This document shows, in pieces, positions 18,354-28,700 of a stretch of DNA of 64,000 nt. Under the pieces are notes generated by a model that searched no databases, had not been told where the DNA came from, and saw nothing but the letters and a program-made list of their open reading frames with translations. The translations under genes and the position numbers were made by a program. The DNA lies in NCBI RefSeq assembly GCF_028553725.1, contig NZ_CP067124.1:2056001-2120000 (forward strand), read 5' to 3'. The stretch's first letter is position 1. Each line of letters starts with the position of its first letter. The stretch is from Paracoccus alcaliphilus. Lineage in GTDB: Bacteria; Pseudomonadota; Alphaproteobacteria; Rhodobacterales; Rhodobacteraceae.

Positions 18354-21300
18354 ATGGCGCGTGATGATTTCGAGGGAACCCTGCCCGAAAACGCCATTGC
18401 GATCACCGGCATGGCGGCGCATCTGCCCGGCGCGCCGGATGTGGCGACATTCTGGACCAATCTGCGCGATGGCATCGAATCGATCCGGCATCTGACGGTC
18501 GAGGAACTGCTGGCCAATGGCGAAAGCCCCGCCCGGATGCGCCAGCCGAATTTCGTGCCCGCCGCCTCGGTCCTCGACGGGTTCGAGCGGTTCGACCCCG
18601 AGTTCTTCGGTCTCTCGCTGAAAGAGGCCGCGATCATGGACCCCCAGCACCGCCAGTTTCTGGAATGTGCATGGGAGGCGTTGGAAAATGCCGGGCATAT
18701 GCCGGAAAATTTCGGCGGTCCCATTGGCGTTTTCGCCGGCTGCGGGATGGGCAGCTATTTCTATTTCAACATCTGCTCGAACCCGGATCTGGTGCGGAAT
18801 ACCGGGATGTTCCTGTTGCGCCATACCGGCAATGACAAGGATTTCCTGTCCACCCGCGTCAGCCATATTTTTGATCTGAAAGGCCCCAGCCTCTCGATCC
18901 AGACCGCGTGTTCGACCTCGCTGGTGGCGGTGCATCAGGCCAGCCAGTCGCTGCTGAACGGCGAATGCGACATGGCCCTTGCCGGTGGCGTGACGTTGGA
19001 GCTGCCGCACGGCCGGGGCTATCTGTTCGAGGAGGGCGAGATCCTGTCGCCCGACGGCCATTGCCACGCTTTCGACCATCGCGCGCAGGGCACGGTTTTC
19101 GGCTCGGGCGCGGGCTGCGTGGTGCTGCGACGGCTGGAGGATGCGATTGCCGACGGCGATCACATCTGGGCGGTGGTGCGCGGCACGGCGGTCAACAATG
19201 ACGGCGCGGCCAAGGCGGGTTATCTGGCTCCTTCCGTCGAGGGGCAGGCCCGCGCCGTGGCCGAGGCGCATGGCGTCGCGGGTGTCTCTGCCGACACCAT
19301 CGGTTATGTCGAATGTCACGGCACCGGCACCTATCTGGGCGACCCGATCGAGGTCGCCGCGCTGACGCAGGCCTTCCAGGAGACGACGCAAGACAGCGGC
19401 TTTTGCGGCATCGGCAGCGTCAAGACCAATATCGGCCATACCGATACGGCGGCGGGCGTGGCCAGCCTGATCAAGGTCAGCCTTGCGCTGCATCACGGCC
19501 AGATCCCGCCCTCATTGGGATATGAGGCGCCGAACCCCGCGATTGATTTCGACGGCTCGCCCTTCCGGGTGACCGACCGGCTGAGCGATTTTCCCCGCCT
19601 GAAGGGGGCGCCGCGCCGGGGCGGGGTCAACAGCCTGGGCGTCGGCGGCACCAATGCCCATGCCGTGGTCGAGGAAGCGCCCAAGCGCGCCGCGTCGGGG
19701 ATCAGCGACTGGCCGTTCCAGATTCTGGTCCTGTCGGCGCGTAACAAACCGGCGCTGGATGATGCCAGCCGCAACCTGGCGGCCCATCTGCGCGCCCATC
19801 CCGAACAGGATCTGGCCGATGTGGCCTGGACGCTGAAACAGGGCCGCCGCGCCTTTGAACATCGCCGGGTGCTGGTGGCGACCAGCCACGAGGACGCCGC
19901 CGCGAAACTGGAGGCGGGCGACCGATTCAGCATCTTCACCCATCAGGCCTTGCCCGAGCGCCCGGAACTGGTCTTCATGTTCCCCGGTGGCGGCGCGCAA
20001 TATGCGGGCATGGCACGCGATCTTTATGAGACCGAGCCGGTTTTTCGCGAATGGATGGACAAGGGGCTGGACCATCTGGCGCCCCAACTGGATTACGACC
20101 TGCGTGCGCTGTGGCTGCCCGAACCCGGCGCGGAACCCGATGCCGTCGAACGGTTGAAGCGCCCCTCGGTGCAACTGCCGCTGATCATGATTACCGAATA
20201 TGCGCTGGCGCAGTTGTGGATCAGCTGGGGGGTGCAGCCTGCCGCGCTGATCGGGCATTCGATGGGCGAGAACGCCGCCGCCTGCGTCGCGGGCGTCATG
20301 TCCTTCGAGGATTGCATCGGGTTGGTGCATCTGCGCGGGCAGTTGTTCGACACCATCGCGCCGGGGGGAATGCTGTCGGTGCCGCTGTCGGCGGATGCGT
20401 TGCAGGCCTATTGGGCCGATGATCTGGACATGGCCTCGGTCAATGCGCCGGACCTTTGTGTCGTATCCGGCCCGCAGGCGGCGCTGGACGCGCTGGAGGC
20501 GCGGCTGGCGGCGGATGAGATCGAGGCGCAGCGCATCCAGATCGACATCGCCGCCCACAGCCGCATGCTGGAGCCGATCCTGACCCGTTTCGGCGACTAT
20601 CTGCGCGGGATCACGCTGTCGCCGCCGCGCCTGCCGGTGATCTCGAACCGCACCGGCCAGCCGCTGACGGCGGATCAGGCGACCAGCCCCGATTACTGGG
20701 TCACCCATCTGCGCAATTCGGTGCTGTTCGCGGATGGCATCGCCCATCTTGCCCAGCACAAATGCCGGGTCTATCTGGAGGTCGGGCCGGGCCGGGCGCT
20801 GGCCTCTCTGGCGCAGGCGAACGGGGTGCCGGGCAATCAGGTGCTGTCATCGCTGCGCCATCCCGACCACGGGGTGCCCGACGACGAATGGTTCATCGCC
20901 ACGCTGGGGCGGCTGTGGTCGCTTGGCGTCGATGTGGACTGGACCCCGATCTGGGGCGAGGCACGGCGCAACCGCGTGCCGCTGCCGACCTATCCCTTCC
21001 AGCGCGGCAGCTATTTCATCCAGCCGGGCCGCGCCACTGCACAGCCCGAGGAAGAGCTGATCGAGCGGGTCGAGGGCGTCGAGAACTGGGGCTGGCAGCC
21101 GCATTGGCGCCCCCGCGCCGCCGATACCGATGTCGAGGCCGATGAATTGGACCGGGCCGAGCCGCGCACATGGCTGGTCTTTGCCGACGAGGCCGGGCTG
21201 GCCGCGCGCACCATCACCCGGCTGCGGGGTGCGGGCCATCGCGTGATCGAGGTCCGGGCGGGCGATCTTTATGCGCAGACTTCTGCGGACAGTTTCACGA

Positions 21301-24300
21301 TCTCGCCCGAGCGGGGGCGCGAGGATTACGACCGGCTGATCCACGACCTTGTCGCCACCGGTCTGGCGCCGCAGCGGATCGCGCATTTCTGGCTGATCAC
21401 GGCGGGCGAGACCTTCCGCCCCGGTTCCAGCTTTTTTCACCGTAATCAGGAACAGGGCTTCTATAGCCTGATGTTCCTTGCGCAGGCCATGGCCGAGGAG
21501 AACCTGCCGCGTCCGATCCATCTGCTGGCGGTCTCAAACGGCGCGGTGCAGGTGCGGGATGAGGCGCTGCCCTATCCCGACAAGGCGACGGCCGTCGGGC
21601 CGCTGCGGGTGATGCCGCGCGAATTGCCGGGCGTGAGCTGTTCGGCGCTGGATGTGACCCTGCCCGAAGGCCGCCGCAATGACGCGGCATGGCAGGCGCT
21701 GGCCGATCGCGTGATCGAGGAAATGCTGGCCGAACCAGCCAACCTTTCCGCCGCTTTGCGCGGGGATCGCCGCTATCAGCTGGGCTGGCGGAAATTGCCG
21801 CTGAGCGATGCGTCGGGGGCGCTGCCGCAAGGTGCGGTCTGCCTGCTGACCGGCGGTTTCGGTGGAATCGGGCTGACCGTTGGCGAGCGCCTGGCCCGCG
21901 ATCTGGGCGCGAAACTGGTGCTGATCGGCCGCCGCCCGCTGCCTGACCGGGCACAATGGGACACGCTGCTGCGCAATGCCGCGCCGAATGATGTGACCGC
22001 CGCCCGCATCCGCGGTGTGCAGCGGCTGGAGGCGGCGGGGGCCGAGGTTCTGTGCCTGACCGCCGATGTCTGCAACCTTCAGGACATGGCCGCCGCCCGC
22101 GATCGGGCCGTCAGCCGCTTTGGCCGCATCGACATGGTGATCCATGCGGCGGGCGTGGTCGATGATGCGCCGATCCTGACCAAGACCCTTGCCAGCGTCG
22201 AAAACGTCTTTGCCGCCAAGGTCCACGGCACCGAAGTTCTGGGCGAGGTTTTCCCCGACGGCTCGGTCGGGCGGATGGTGGTGTTCAGCTCGACCTCGAC
22301 CGCGATCGCGCCCGCCGGGCAGGTGGATTACGTCGCCGCCAATGAATTCCTGAACGCATGGGCCAGATCGCGCGCGGGTGGGAAAACGCAGGTGACGGCG
22401 GTGAACTGGGGCATCTGGGCCGAGGTCGGTATGGCCGCCGAAGCCTTCGCCCGACCCGAACCCGCGCCCGTCACCGATGTCGATGCCCCCATGCTGGACA
22501 AGGCGACATTCGATGCCGAGGGCAACCGCGTCTTTACCACCGGCCTGACGACACGGCGCTGGATTCTGGATGGCCACCGCACGAAGGACGGGCAGGCGCT
22601 GATCCCCGGCACCGGCTATCTGGATCTGATCGCACAGGGTCTGCGGGCGCATGGCGAAAGCGGTCCGTTCGAGATCCGCGACCTCTATTTCTTCCGTCCG
22701 CTGGCCGTCGATGACGATACCCCGCGAGAAATGCGCCTGACGCTGAGCCGCAACGATGAAGGCTACAGCGTCCAGATCCGCAGCGATGTGATCACAGACG
22801 GCCGCAAGGGATACGAGTTGAACGCGCAGGGGCAGGTCGGTTTTGATGCTCCCGCATCTTCGGCGATTGATATTGACGCGATTTCAGATCGTTGCGGCGA
22901 TAGTATCGAAAGCGACCCGCGCGGGTTGCGCAGCCCGCAAGAGGAGCATCTGAATTTCGGACCGCGCTGGCGGGTCCTGCGCCGTCGCGCCTATGGGGCG
23001 GGCGAAGGGCTGGCCGAACTGGCGCTGCCCGACACATTTCGCGCGGAACCTGCGCAGGGCTGGCCCATTCACCCGGCGCTGATGGATCTGGCGACGGGCT
23101 GGGCGATGGGGCTGATCGAGGGCTATGCGCCAGATCATCTCTGGGTGCCGGTCAGCTATGGCTCGGTTTTGGTCCATGCACCGCTGACCGCCGAAATCCG
23201 TAGTTGGGTGCGCAATGCGGGCGAGAACCGGGCCGATGATCCTTCGGCGCGTTTCGATGTGACACTGACCGATCCCGAGGGTCGCGTGCTGATCGAAATT
23301 TCTGGCTTTACCATTCATCGCCTTGATGGTGCGCTTGATTTTGCCGCTTCCTCGGTCCAGCGCGACGTGATTTTTCCCGACTCGAAGTCGGAAAACCGCC
23401 AATTGTCCCCGGCCGAGGAACGGCTTCAGCACAACCTGTCCCAGGGCATCCGTCCCGAGGAAGGCGCCGAGGGCTTTCTGCGCGCGCTTGCCACCGGCAG
23501 GCCGCAGGTGGCGGTCAGTTCCATGCCGCTTCTGACGCTGATCGAGCAGGCCGGGCAGGGTGTTGATAATATCGAAGAGCGTCAGGGCTTCGAGCGCCCG
23601 CAACTGGACAGCGACTATGTCGAGCCCCGCAACGGGGTCGAGCGCACGCTGGTCGGGTTCTGGCAGGAATTGCTGGGCGTGGGGCAGGTCGGCGTCGAGG
23701 ACAGCTTCTTCGATCTGGGCGGCCATTCGCTGATCGCCGTACGGCTGTTCGCGATGATCCGCAAGACCTGGGCGGTGGACTTCCCGATCTCGATCCTGTT
23801 CGAGGCGCCGACCATCGCCGCCTGCGCCGCGCTGATCGAGGACCGCATCGGCCCGCAGGATGGTGATCTGTCCGAGGTCCCGAAGCCGAAAGCGCCCGCC
23901 CGCCGCTTCACCCATCTGGTGCCCATGCATCAGGGCGAGGGCGGACCGCGCCGCCCCTTCTTCCTTGTCGCGGGGATGTTCGGAAATGTGCTGAACCTGC
24001 GCCATCTTGCGCAGCTGCTGGGCGGCGACCGTCCCTTCTATGGATTGCAGGCACGCGGGCTGTTCGGAGAAGATCAGCCGCACGATAATTTCCCTGATAC
24101 CGCAAGAGATTACATCGCAGAATTGAAGCAGGTTCAACCACATGGACCCTATCTTCTGGGCGGGTTTTCGGGTGGCGGGCTGATCGCTTGGGAAATGGCC
24201 CGGCAGCTGGAATCCGAGGGCGAGGAGGTCGCGCTGACCGTGCTGCTGGACACGCCGCTGCCGATGCGCCCGGCGCTGACGCGGCAGGATAAGGCGCTGA

Positions 24301-24755
24301 TCAAGCTGGCCGAGTTGCGTCGCAAGGGGCCGGGTTATCTGCGCGAATGGATGCAGGCGCGCGCCGATTGGAAGCGCCAGCAGCGCGAACGTGCCGATGC
24401 CGCGCCCGAGGCCGCGGGCCAGTTCCACAATACCGCCATCGAGGCCGCATTCCGCGCCGCGCTGCCGGGTTACGATATGCTGAAACGCGACGGCCGGGTG
24501 GTGCTGGTGCGGCCGCCTCTGGACCGGCACTGGCAGGTTTCTGGCGGGCGCTGGGTCAGCGCGGCCAAGGAATATGTCTTTGCCGACAATGACCTGACCC
24601 GTTTCGCGCCCGCGCTGGAGGTGATCGAGGTGCCGGGGGATCACGACAGTATGGTGCTGGAACCCAATGTGCGGGTGATGGCGGCGCGGCTGCGCGAGGT
24701 CATCGCAGAGACCGAGGCGGGGATCGGCACCCCCTTGGCGCAGGCGGCGGAGTAG
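18354..24755 (+). CDS. Type I polyketide synthase, KS-AT-KR-DH-ACP-TE
   Basis: A 2133-residue single-module modular PKS. KS (about 15-440) has the full triad: C186 in TACSTS, H322 in ECHGTGT and H362 in NIGHTDTA. AT (about 535-830) has S636 in GHSMGE and the AAHS segment usual in malonyl-loading ATs. KR (structural part from about 900, catalytic part 1160-1345) has TGGFGGIG, S1313, Y1326 and N1330. DH (about 1385-1650) has H1408 and D1578, though the H-to-G spacing is one residue longer than HxxxG. ACP has S1792 in GGHSL. TE has S1939 in GFSGGG. All active sites look intact. KR before DH is not the usual order. The ATG at 18354 follows GGGGGA. GT2 and NRPS-like genes follow directly. Confidence 0.92.
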   Translation: MARDDFEGTLPENAIAITGMAAHLPGAPDVATFWTNLRDGIESIRHLTVEELLANGESPARMRQPNFVPAASVLDGFERFDPEFFGLSLKEAAIMDPQHRQFLECAWEALENAGHMPENFGGPIGVFAGCGMGSYFYFNICSNPDLVRNTGMFLLRHTGNDKDFLSTRVSHIFDLKGPSLSIQTACSTSLVAVHQASQSLLNGECDMALAGGVTLELPHGRGYLFEEGEILSPDGHCHAFDHRAQGTVFGSGAGCVVLRRLEDAIADGDHIWAVVRGTAVNNDGAAKAGYLAPSVEGQARAVAEAHGVAGVSADTIGYVECHGTGTYLGDPIEVAALTQAFQETTQDSGFCGIGSVKTNIGHTDTAAGVASLIKVSLALHHGQIPPSLGYEAPNPAIDFDGSPFRVTDRLSDFPRLKGAPRRGGVNSLGVGGTNAHAVVEEAPKRAASGISDWPFQILVLSARNKPALDDASRNLAAHLRAHPEQDLADVAWTLKQGRRAFEHRRVLVATSHEDAAAKLEAGDRFSIFTHQALPERPELVFMFPGGGAQYAGMARDLYETEPVFREWMDKGLDHLAPQLDYDLRALWLPEPGAEPDAVERLKRPSVQLPLIMITEYALAQLWISWGVQPAALIGHSMGENAAACVAGVMSFEDCIGLVHLRGQLFDTIAPGGMLSVPLSADALQAYWADDLDMASVNAPDLCVVSGPQAALDALEARLAADEIEAQRIQIDIAAHSRMLEPILTRFGDYLRGITLSPPRLPVISNRTGQPLTADQATSPDYWVTHLRNSVLFADGIAHLAQHKCRVYLEVGPGRALASLAQANGVPGNQVLSSLRHPDHGVPDDEWFIATLGRLWSLGVDVDWTPIWGEARRNRVPLPTYPFQRGSYFIQPGRATAQPEEELIERVEGVENWGWQPHWRPRAADTDVEADELDRAEPRTWLVFADEAGLAARTITRLRGAGHRVIEVRAGDLYAQTSADSFTISPERGREDYDRLIHDLVATGLAPQRIAHFWLITAGETFRPGSSFFHRNQEQGFYSLMFLAQAMAEENLPRPIHLLAVSNGAVQVRDEALPYPDKATAVGPLRVMPRELPGVSCSALDVTLPEGRRNDAAWQALADRVIEEMLAEPANLSAALRGDRRYQLGWRKLPLSDASGALPQGAVCLLTGGFGGIGLTVGERLARDLGAKLVLIGRRPLPDRAQWDTLLRNAAPNDVTAARIRGVQRLEAAGAEVLCLTADVCNLQDMAAARDRAVSRFGRIDMVIHAAGVVDDAPILTKTLASVENVFAAKVHGTEVLGEVFPDGSVGRMVVFSSTSTAIAPAGQVDYVAANEFLNAWARSRAGGKTQVTAVNWGIWAEVGMAAEAFARPEPAPVTDVDAPMLDKATFDAEGNRVFTTGLTTRRWILDGHRTKDGQALIPGTGYLDLIAQGLRAHGESGPFEIRDLYFFRPLAVDDDTPREMRLTLSRNDEGYSVQIRSDVITDGRKGYELNAQGQVGFDAPASSAIDIDAISDRCGDSIESDPRGLRSPQEEHLNFGPRWRVLRRRAYGAGEGLAELALPDTFRAEPAQGWPIHPALMDLATGWAMGLIEGYAPDHLWVPVSYGSVLVHAPLTAEIRSWVRNAGENRADDPSARFDVTLTDPEGRVLIEISGFTIHRLDGALDFAASSVQRDVIFPDSKSENRQLSPAEERLQHNLSQGIRPEEGAEGFLRALATGRPQVAVSSMPLLTLIEQAGQGVDNIEERQGFERPQLDSDYVEPRNGVERTLVGFWQELLGVGQVGVEDSFFDLGGHSLIAVRLFAMIRKTWAVDFPISILFEAPTIAACAALIEDRIGPQDGDLSEVPKPKAPARRFTHLVPMHQGEGGPRRPFFLVAGMFGNVLNLRHLAQLLGGDRPFYGLQARGLFGEDQPHDNFPDTARDYIAELKQVQPHGPYLLGGFSGGGLIAWEMARQLESEGEEVALTVLLDTPLPMRPALTRQDKALIKLAELRRKGPGYLREWMQARADWKRQQRERADAAPEAAGQFHNTAIEAAFRAALPGYDMLKRDGRVVLVRPPLDRHWQVSGGRWVSAAKEYVFADNDLTRFAPALEVIEVPGDHDSMVLEPNVRVMAARLREVIAETEAGIGTPLAQAAE

Positions 24756-24757
24756 TT

Positions 24758-25756
24758 ATGGCAACGGTTCTGACGGTCATCCTGAACTGGCGCACGCCGG
24801 AAATGACCCTGCGCTCGGCCGAGGCGGCGCTGACCGCCATGCAGGGGATCGAGGGTGCGATTACCATCGTCGATAACGACAGCGGCGACGGCTCCGAGGA
24901 AATGCTGCGGGCGGAAGTGGCTGCGCGCGGCTGGGATCGGGTGCGGGTGATCCAGTCGGGGCATAATGGCGGCTTCGGCGCGGGCAACAATGTCGGTATC
25001 CGCGCGGGCCTGCCAGATGGCGGGCGGCCCGATTTCGTCTATCTGCTGAACTCGGACGCCTTTCCCGCCTCCGACGCGATCCGCATCCTGCGCGATTATC
25101 TTGAGGCCGATCCGGGTCTGGGCATGGCGGGCAGCTTTATCCACGGCGAGGACGGCGACCCGCATGTGACCTGCTTCCGCTTTCCGTCCGTCGCCTCGGA
25201 ATTCGAGGGCGGCGCCCAGACCGGTCCGATCACGCGGCTGTTACGGCGCCATGTCGTCCCGCAGGTGATCCCTTCGCAGCCTGCCGCGATGGATTGGGTC
25301 GCCGGGGCCAGCCTGATGATGCGGCAGGATATGCTGGACCGGATCGGGTTGTTCGACGAAGGCTATTTTCTTTATTTCGAGGAAACCGATCTGTGCCTGC
25401 GCGCCGCGCGCGGCGGCTGGCGGGTGCTGTATATCCCGCAAAGCCGGGTCGCGCATATCGGTTCGGTCTCGACCGGCATGAAGGGCTGGGGGCGGACTCC
25501 GACATATTGGTTCGATAGCCGCTGGCGTTATTTCCGCAAGAATTACGGGGTGTTGACCGCCTGTCTTGCGACATTGGCGGTGCTGGCGGGACTGTCCGTC
25601 AACCGCTTGCGCGCCGCCATCGGCAATGCCCCCCGCAACGGCGGGCCGCATCACCTGCGCGATCTGATCCGCCATGATCTCCGCGCCCTGTTGCGCGGCA
25701 TCGACACCCGACATCAGCCCATAGCCTCCCCCTCTGTCAGCCCGAGGACGACATGA
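24758..25756 (+). CDS. Family 2 glycosyltransferase in the PKS/NRPS cluster
   Basis: A 332-residue GT-A fold enzyme. It shows the nucleotide-sugar motifs VDNDSGDGSEE (near residue 38), NGGFGAGNN (near 69), LLNSDA (near 93, in the DxD position) and the late FEETDLCLRA acceptor/catalytic segment (near 208), as in rhamnosyltransferase-like GT2 proteins. A hydrophobic stretch near 268-285 may touch the membrane. It starts two bases after the PKS stop and overlaps the NRPS-like gene by ATGA, so it is made together with both synthases. That suggests it glycosylates their product or a carrier; this is inference. Confidence 0.83.
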   Translation: MATVLTVILNWRTPEMTLRSAEAALTAMQGIEGAITIVDNDSGDGSEEMLRAEVAARGWDRVRVIQSGHNGGFGAGNNVGIRAGLPDGGRPDFVYLLNSDAFPASDAIRILRDYLEADPGLGMAGSFIHGEDGDPHVTCFRFPSVASEFEGGAQTGPITRLLRRHVVPQVIPSQPAAMDWVAGASLMMRQDMLDRIGLFDEGYFLYFEETDLCLRAARGGWRVLYIPQSRVAHIGSVSTGMKGWGRTPTYWFDSRWRYFRKNYGVLTACLATLAVLAGLSVNRLRAAIGNAPRNGGPHHLRDLIRHDLRALLRGIDTRHQPIASPSVSPRTT

Positions 25757-28700
25757 CCATTTCCGCCCTGTTCATCGGTAACGAATCCCTGCTGATCCAA
25801 TGTGCCGGACAATGGCGCGACCGGGGTCATCGCATCAGCGCCGTCGTGACTCGCGATTCCGATATCCGGATCTGGGCCGAGGGGCAGGGCATTCCCGTGC
25901 ATGCGCAATCGGACCTGCGCGAACCGGGCGATCTGGCCTATGACTGGCTGTTCAGCGTCGCGAACCTGTCGCTGGTGCCCGATGCGTTGCTGAAGCAGGC
26001 GGCGATGGGCGCGATCAACTTCCATGATGGTCCGCTGCCGCGCCGGGCGGGGCTGAACAGCCCGGCCTGGGCGATCCTGCAAGGGGACAGCAGCCACGGC
26101 ATCACCTGGCACCTGATCGAGGGCGGCTTGGACGAGGGCGACATTCTGGAACAGCGCCTGTTCGATCTGTCCCCCGATGAGACCACGCTGACCCTGAATA
26201 CCCGCTGTTTCGAGGCCGCCATCGACAGTTTCGCCGCCGTGATCGCGCAGGTCGAGACCGGGCTGGACCGCAAGCCGCAGGACCTTTCCCAGCGTGGCTA
26301 TCACGCCCGCGCCGACCGGCCCGATGATGCCGGGGTGCTGGACGTGACCGGGTCGCGCGATGCCGCGCTGAGGCTGATCCGGGGGCTGGATCACGGCGAT
26401 TATGCCAACCCGCTGGCCTTGCCAAAATTCCAATGCGATGGCCGTGTCTTTGCCCTGCGCGGCGCCCAGCCTGCCGATGGTCATGGTGTCCCCGGCACGG
26501 TTCTGGACGCCTGCGCGGAAGGCGCGACGGTGCTGTTTGCCGATGGCGCGCTGCGGTTGACGGGGATCGAGCCTCTGGATGGCGGCGAATATGATCCGGC
26601 GGCGCTTCGGGACCGGGTGCTGGAGACGCCCGACAGGCAGGCGCTGACGCAGGCGATCGCGGCAGTCGTCGCGGGTGAGGGTTACTGGCGCAAGGCGCTG
26701 AAAACATTTGCCGCCGCCAGCCTGCCGCTGGCGAACCATGCCGAGGGCAAGGGCGACTGGCAGTCCCTGTCGGTGCCGGGTCAGGCGGGTGATCTGCTGG
26801 CGGCGGCGGGTCTGCTGGCCACTGCGCTGGCGGGCGAATCCGTTGTCGATCTGGCCTTGCACGATCCGGCGGGTCCTGTTGCTGCGGGCTATCTGTCCGA
26901 TTGGGTGCCGTTACGGGCCGAGGTCGATCCCGCATCGCCAGCCGCCGCGCTGCGCGAGGCGATGCAGGCGCGGCTGGCCCGGGCCCGGCAATATCCGGCC
27001 TTCGTGCTGGACCTGCCGCTGCGCGACCCCGCCATCCAGCGCCCCGGCCTGCCGCAGATCGGGATCGCGGCGGCAGGCGACGCCCCGCTGGCCGGAACCG
27101 TGATCACGCTGGCGCTGGAAAGCGGGCGGCTGCATTACGATGCCTCGCGCCTCGATGCCGCGCCCGCCGGGTTGCTGGCGGCGCGGTTGGCGCATCTGGC
27201 AGCCGCGGTGGCAGCGGGCGGTCCGGTCGGGGATATCCCGCCCATGCCGCAGGCCGAGCGTGACCTGACCGTCAAGGACTGGAACCGGACGCAGACCGAT
27301 TTTCCCGATCTTTGCGTGCATCAGGCTTTCGAGGCGCAGGTGGCCCGGACCCCCGATGCCATCGCGCTGACGGTCGAGGACCGGCATCTGAGCTATGCCG
27401 AACTGAACCGCTGCGCCAATCGCGCCGCGCATGTGCTGCGGCAGATGGGGGTGGCACCCGGCACGCTGGTCGGCATCCACACCACCCGCAGCGAGCATCT
27501 GCTGATCGGCACGCTGGCGATCATGAAGGCGGGCGGCGCCTATGTGCCGCTGGACCCGGCCTATCCCGCCGACCGCATCGCGCTGTATATCGAGGACAGC
27601 GCCTGCCCGGTCATCGTCACCGAAAGCGCGCTGTCGCAGGGCCTGCCCGCACATGGCGCGCAGCTGCTGGTGCTGGATCAGGATACGCGGCTGGCTGACG
27701 CACCCGGGGACGATCCCGACAGCGGCGTGACGCCTGCCGATCTGGCCTATCTGATCTATACCTCGGGTTCGACCGGGCGTCCCAAGGGCGTGATGCTGGA
27801 ACATCGCAACGTCGCCAATTTCTTTACCGGCATGGACGACCGCATCCAGCATGATCCGGCCGGGGTGTGGCTGGCGGTGACCTCTCTGTCCTTTGACATC
27901 TCGGTGCTGGAACTGTTCTATACGCTGGCGCGGGGTTTCCGCATCGTGCTGATGGGGGACGAGGAACGGGCGCTGGTATCCGGCGGCGGGGCGGTCAGCG
28001 ACAAGCCGATGGATTTCAGCCTGTTCTATTGGGGCAATGATGACGGCGTCGGGCGCGAGAAATACCATCTGTTGCTGGAAGGCGCGAAATTCGCCGACGA
28101 GCACGGATTCTGCGCCGTCTGGACGCCGGAACGCCATTTCCACGCCTTTGGCGGCCCTTATCCCAACCCCTCGGTGACAGGCGCGGCGGTCGCGGCGGTG
28201 ACGCGCAATCTGGAGGTGCGGGCGGGGTCCTGCGTGGCGCCGTTGCATCACCCGATCCGCATCGCCGAGGAATGGGCGGTGATCGACAACCTGACCAATG
28301 GGCGCACCGGGCTGGCCATCGCCTCGGGCTGGCATCCCGAGGATTTTGTGCTGAAGCCGGAAAACTCGCCCCCCGAGAACAAGCCCGCGATGTATAAAAC
28401 CATCGACATTCTGCGCCGCTTGTGGCGGGGCGAGAAGGTGGCCTTCCCGATGGCCGGCGGCAAGATGGTCGATGTGCTGACCCAGCCGCGCCCGGTCTCG
28501 GACGAGATCAATATCTGGGTGACGACGGCGGGCAACCCCGCCACTTGGCGCGAGGCGGGGGAAATGGGCGCCCATGTGCTGACCCACCTGCTGGGCCAGA
28601 CCATCGACGAGGTGGCCGAGAAGATCGGCATCTATCACAAGGCGTTGCGCGATTCCGGTCGCGATCCGGCGAAATATCGCGTCACGCTGATGCTGCATTC

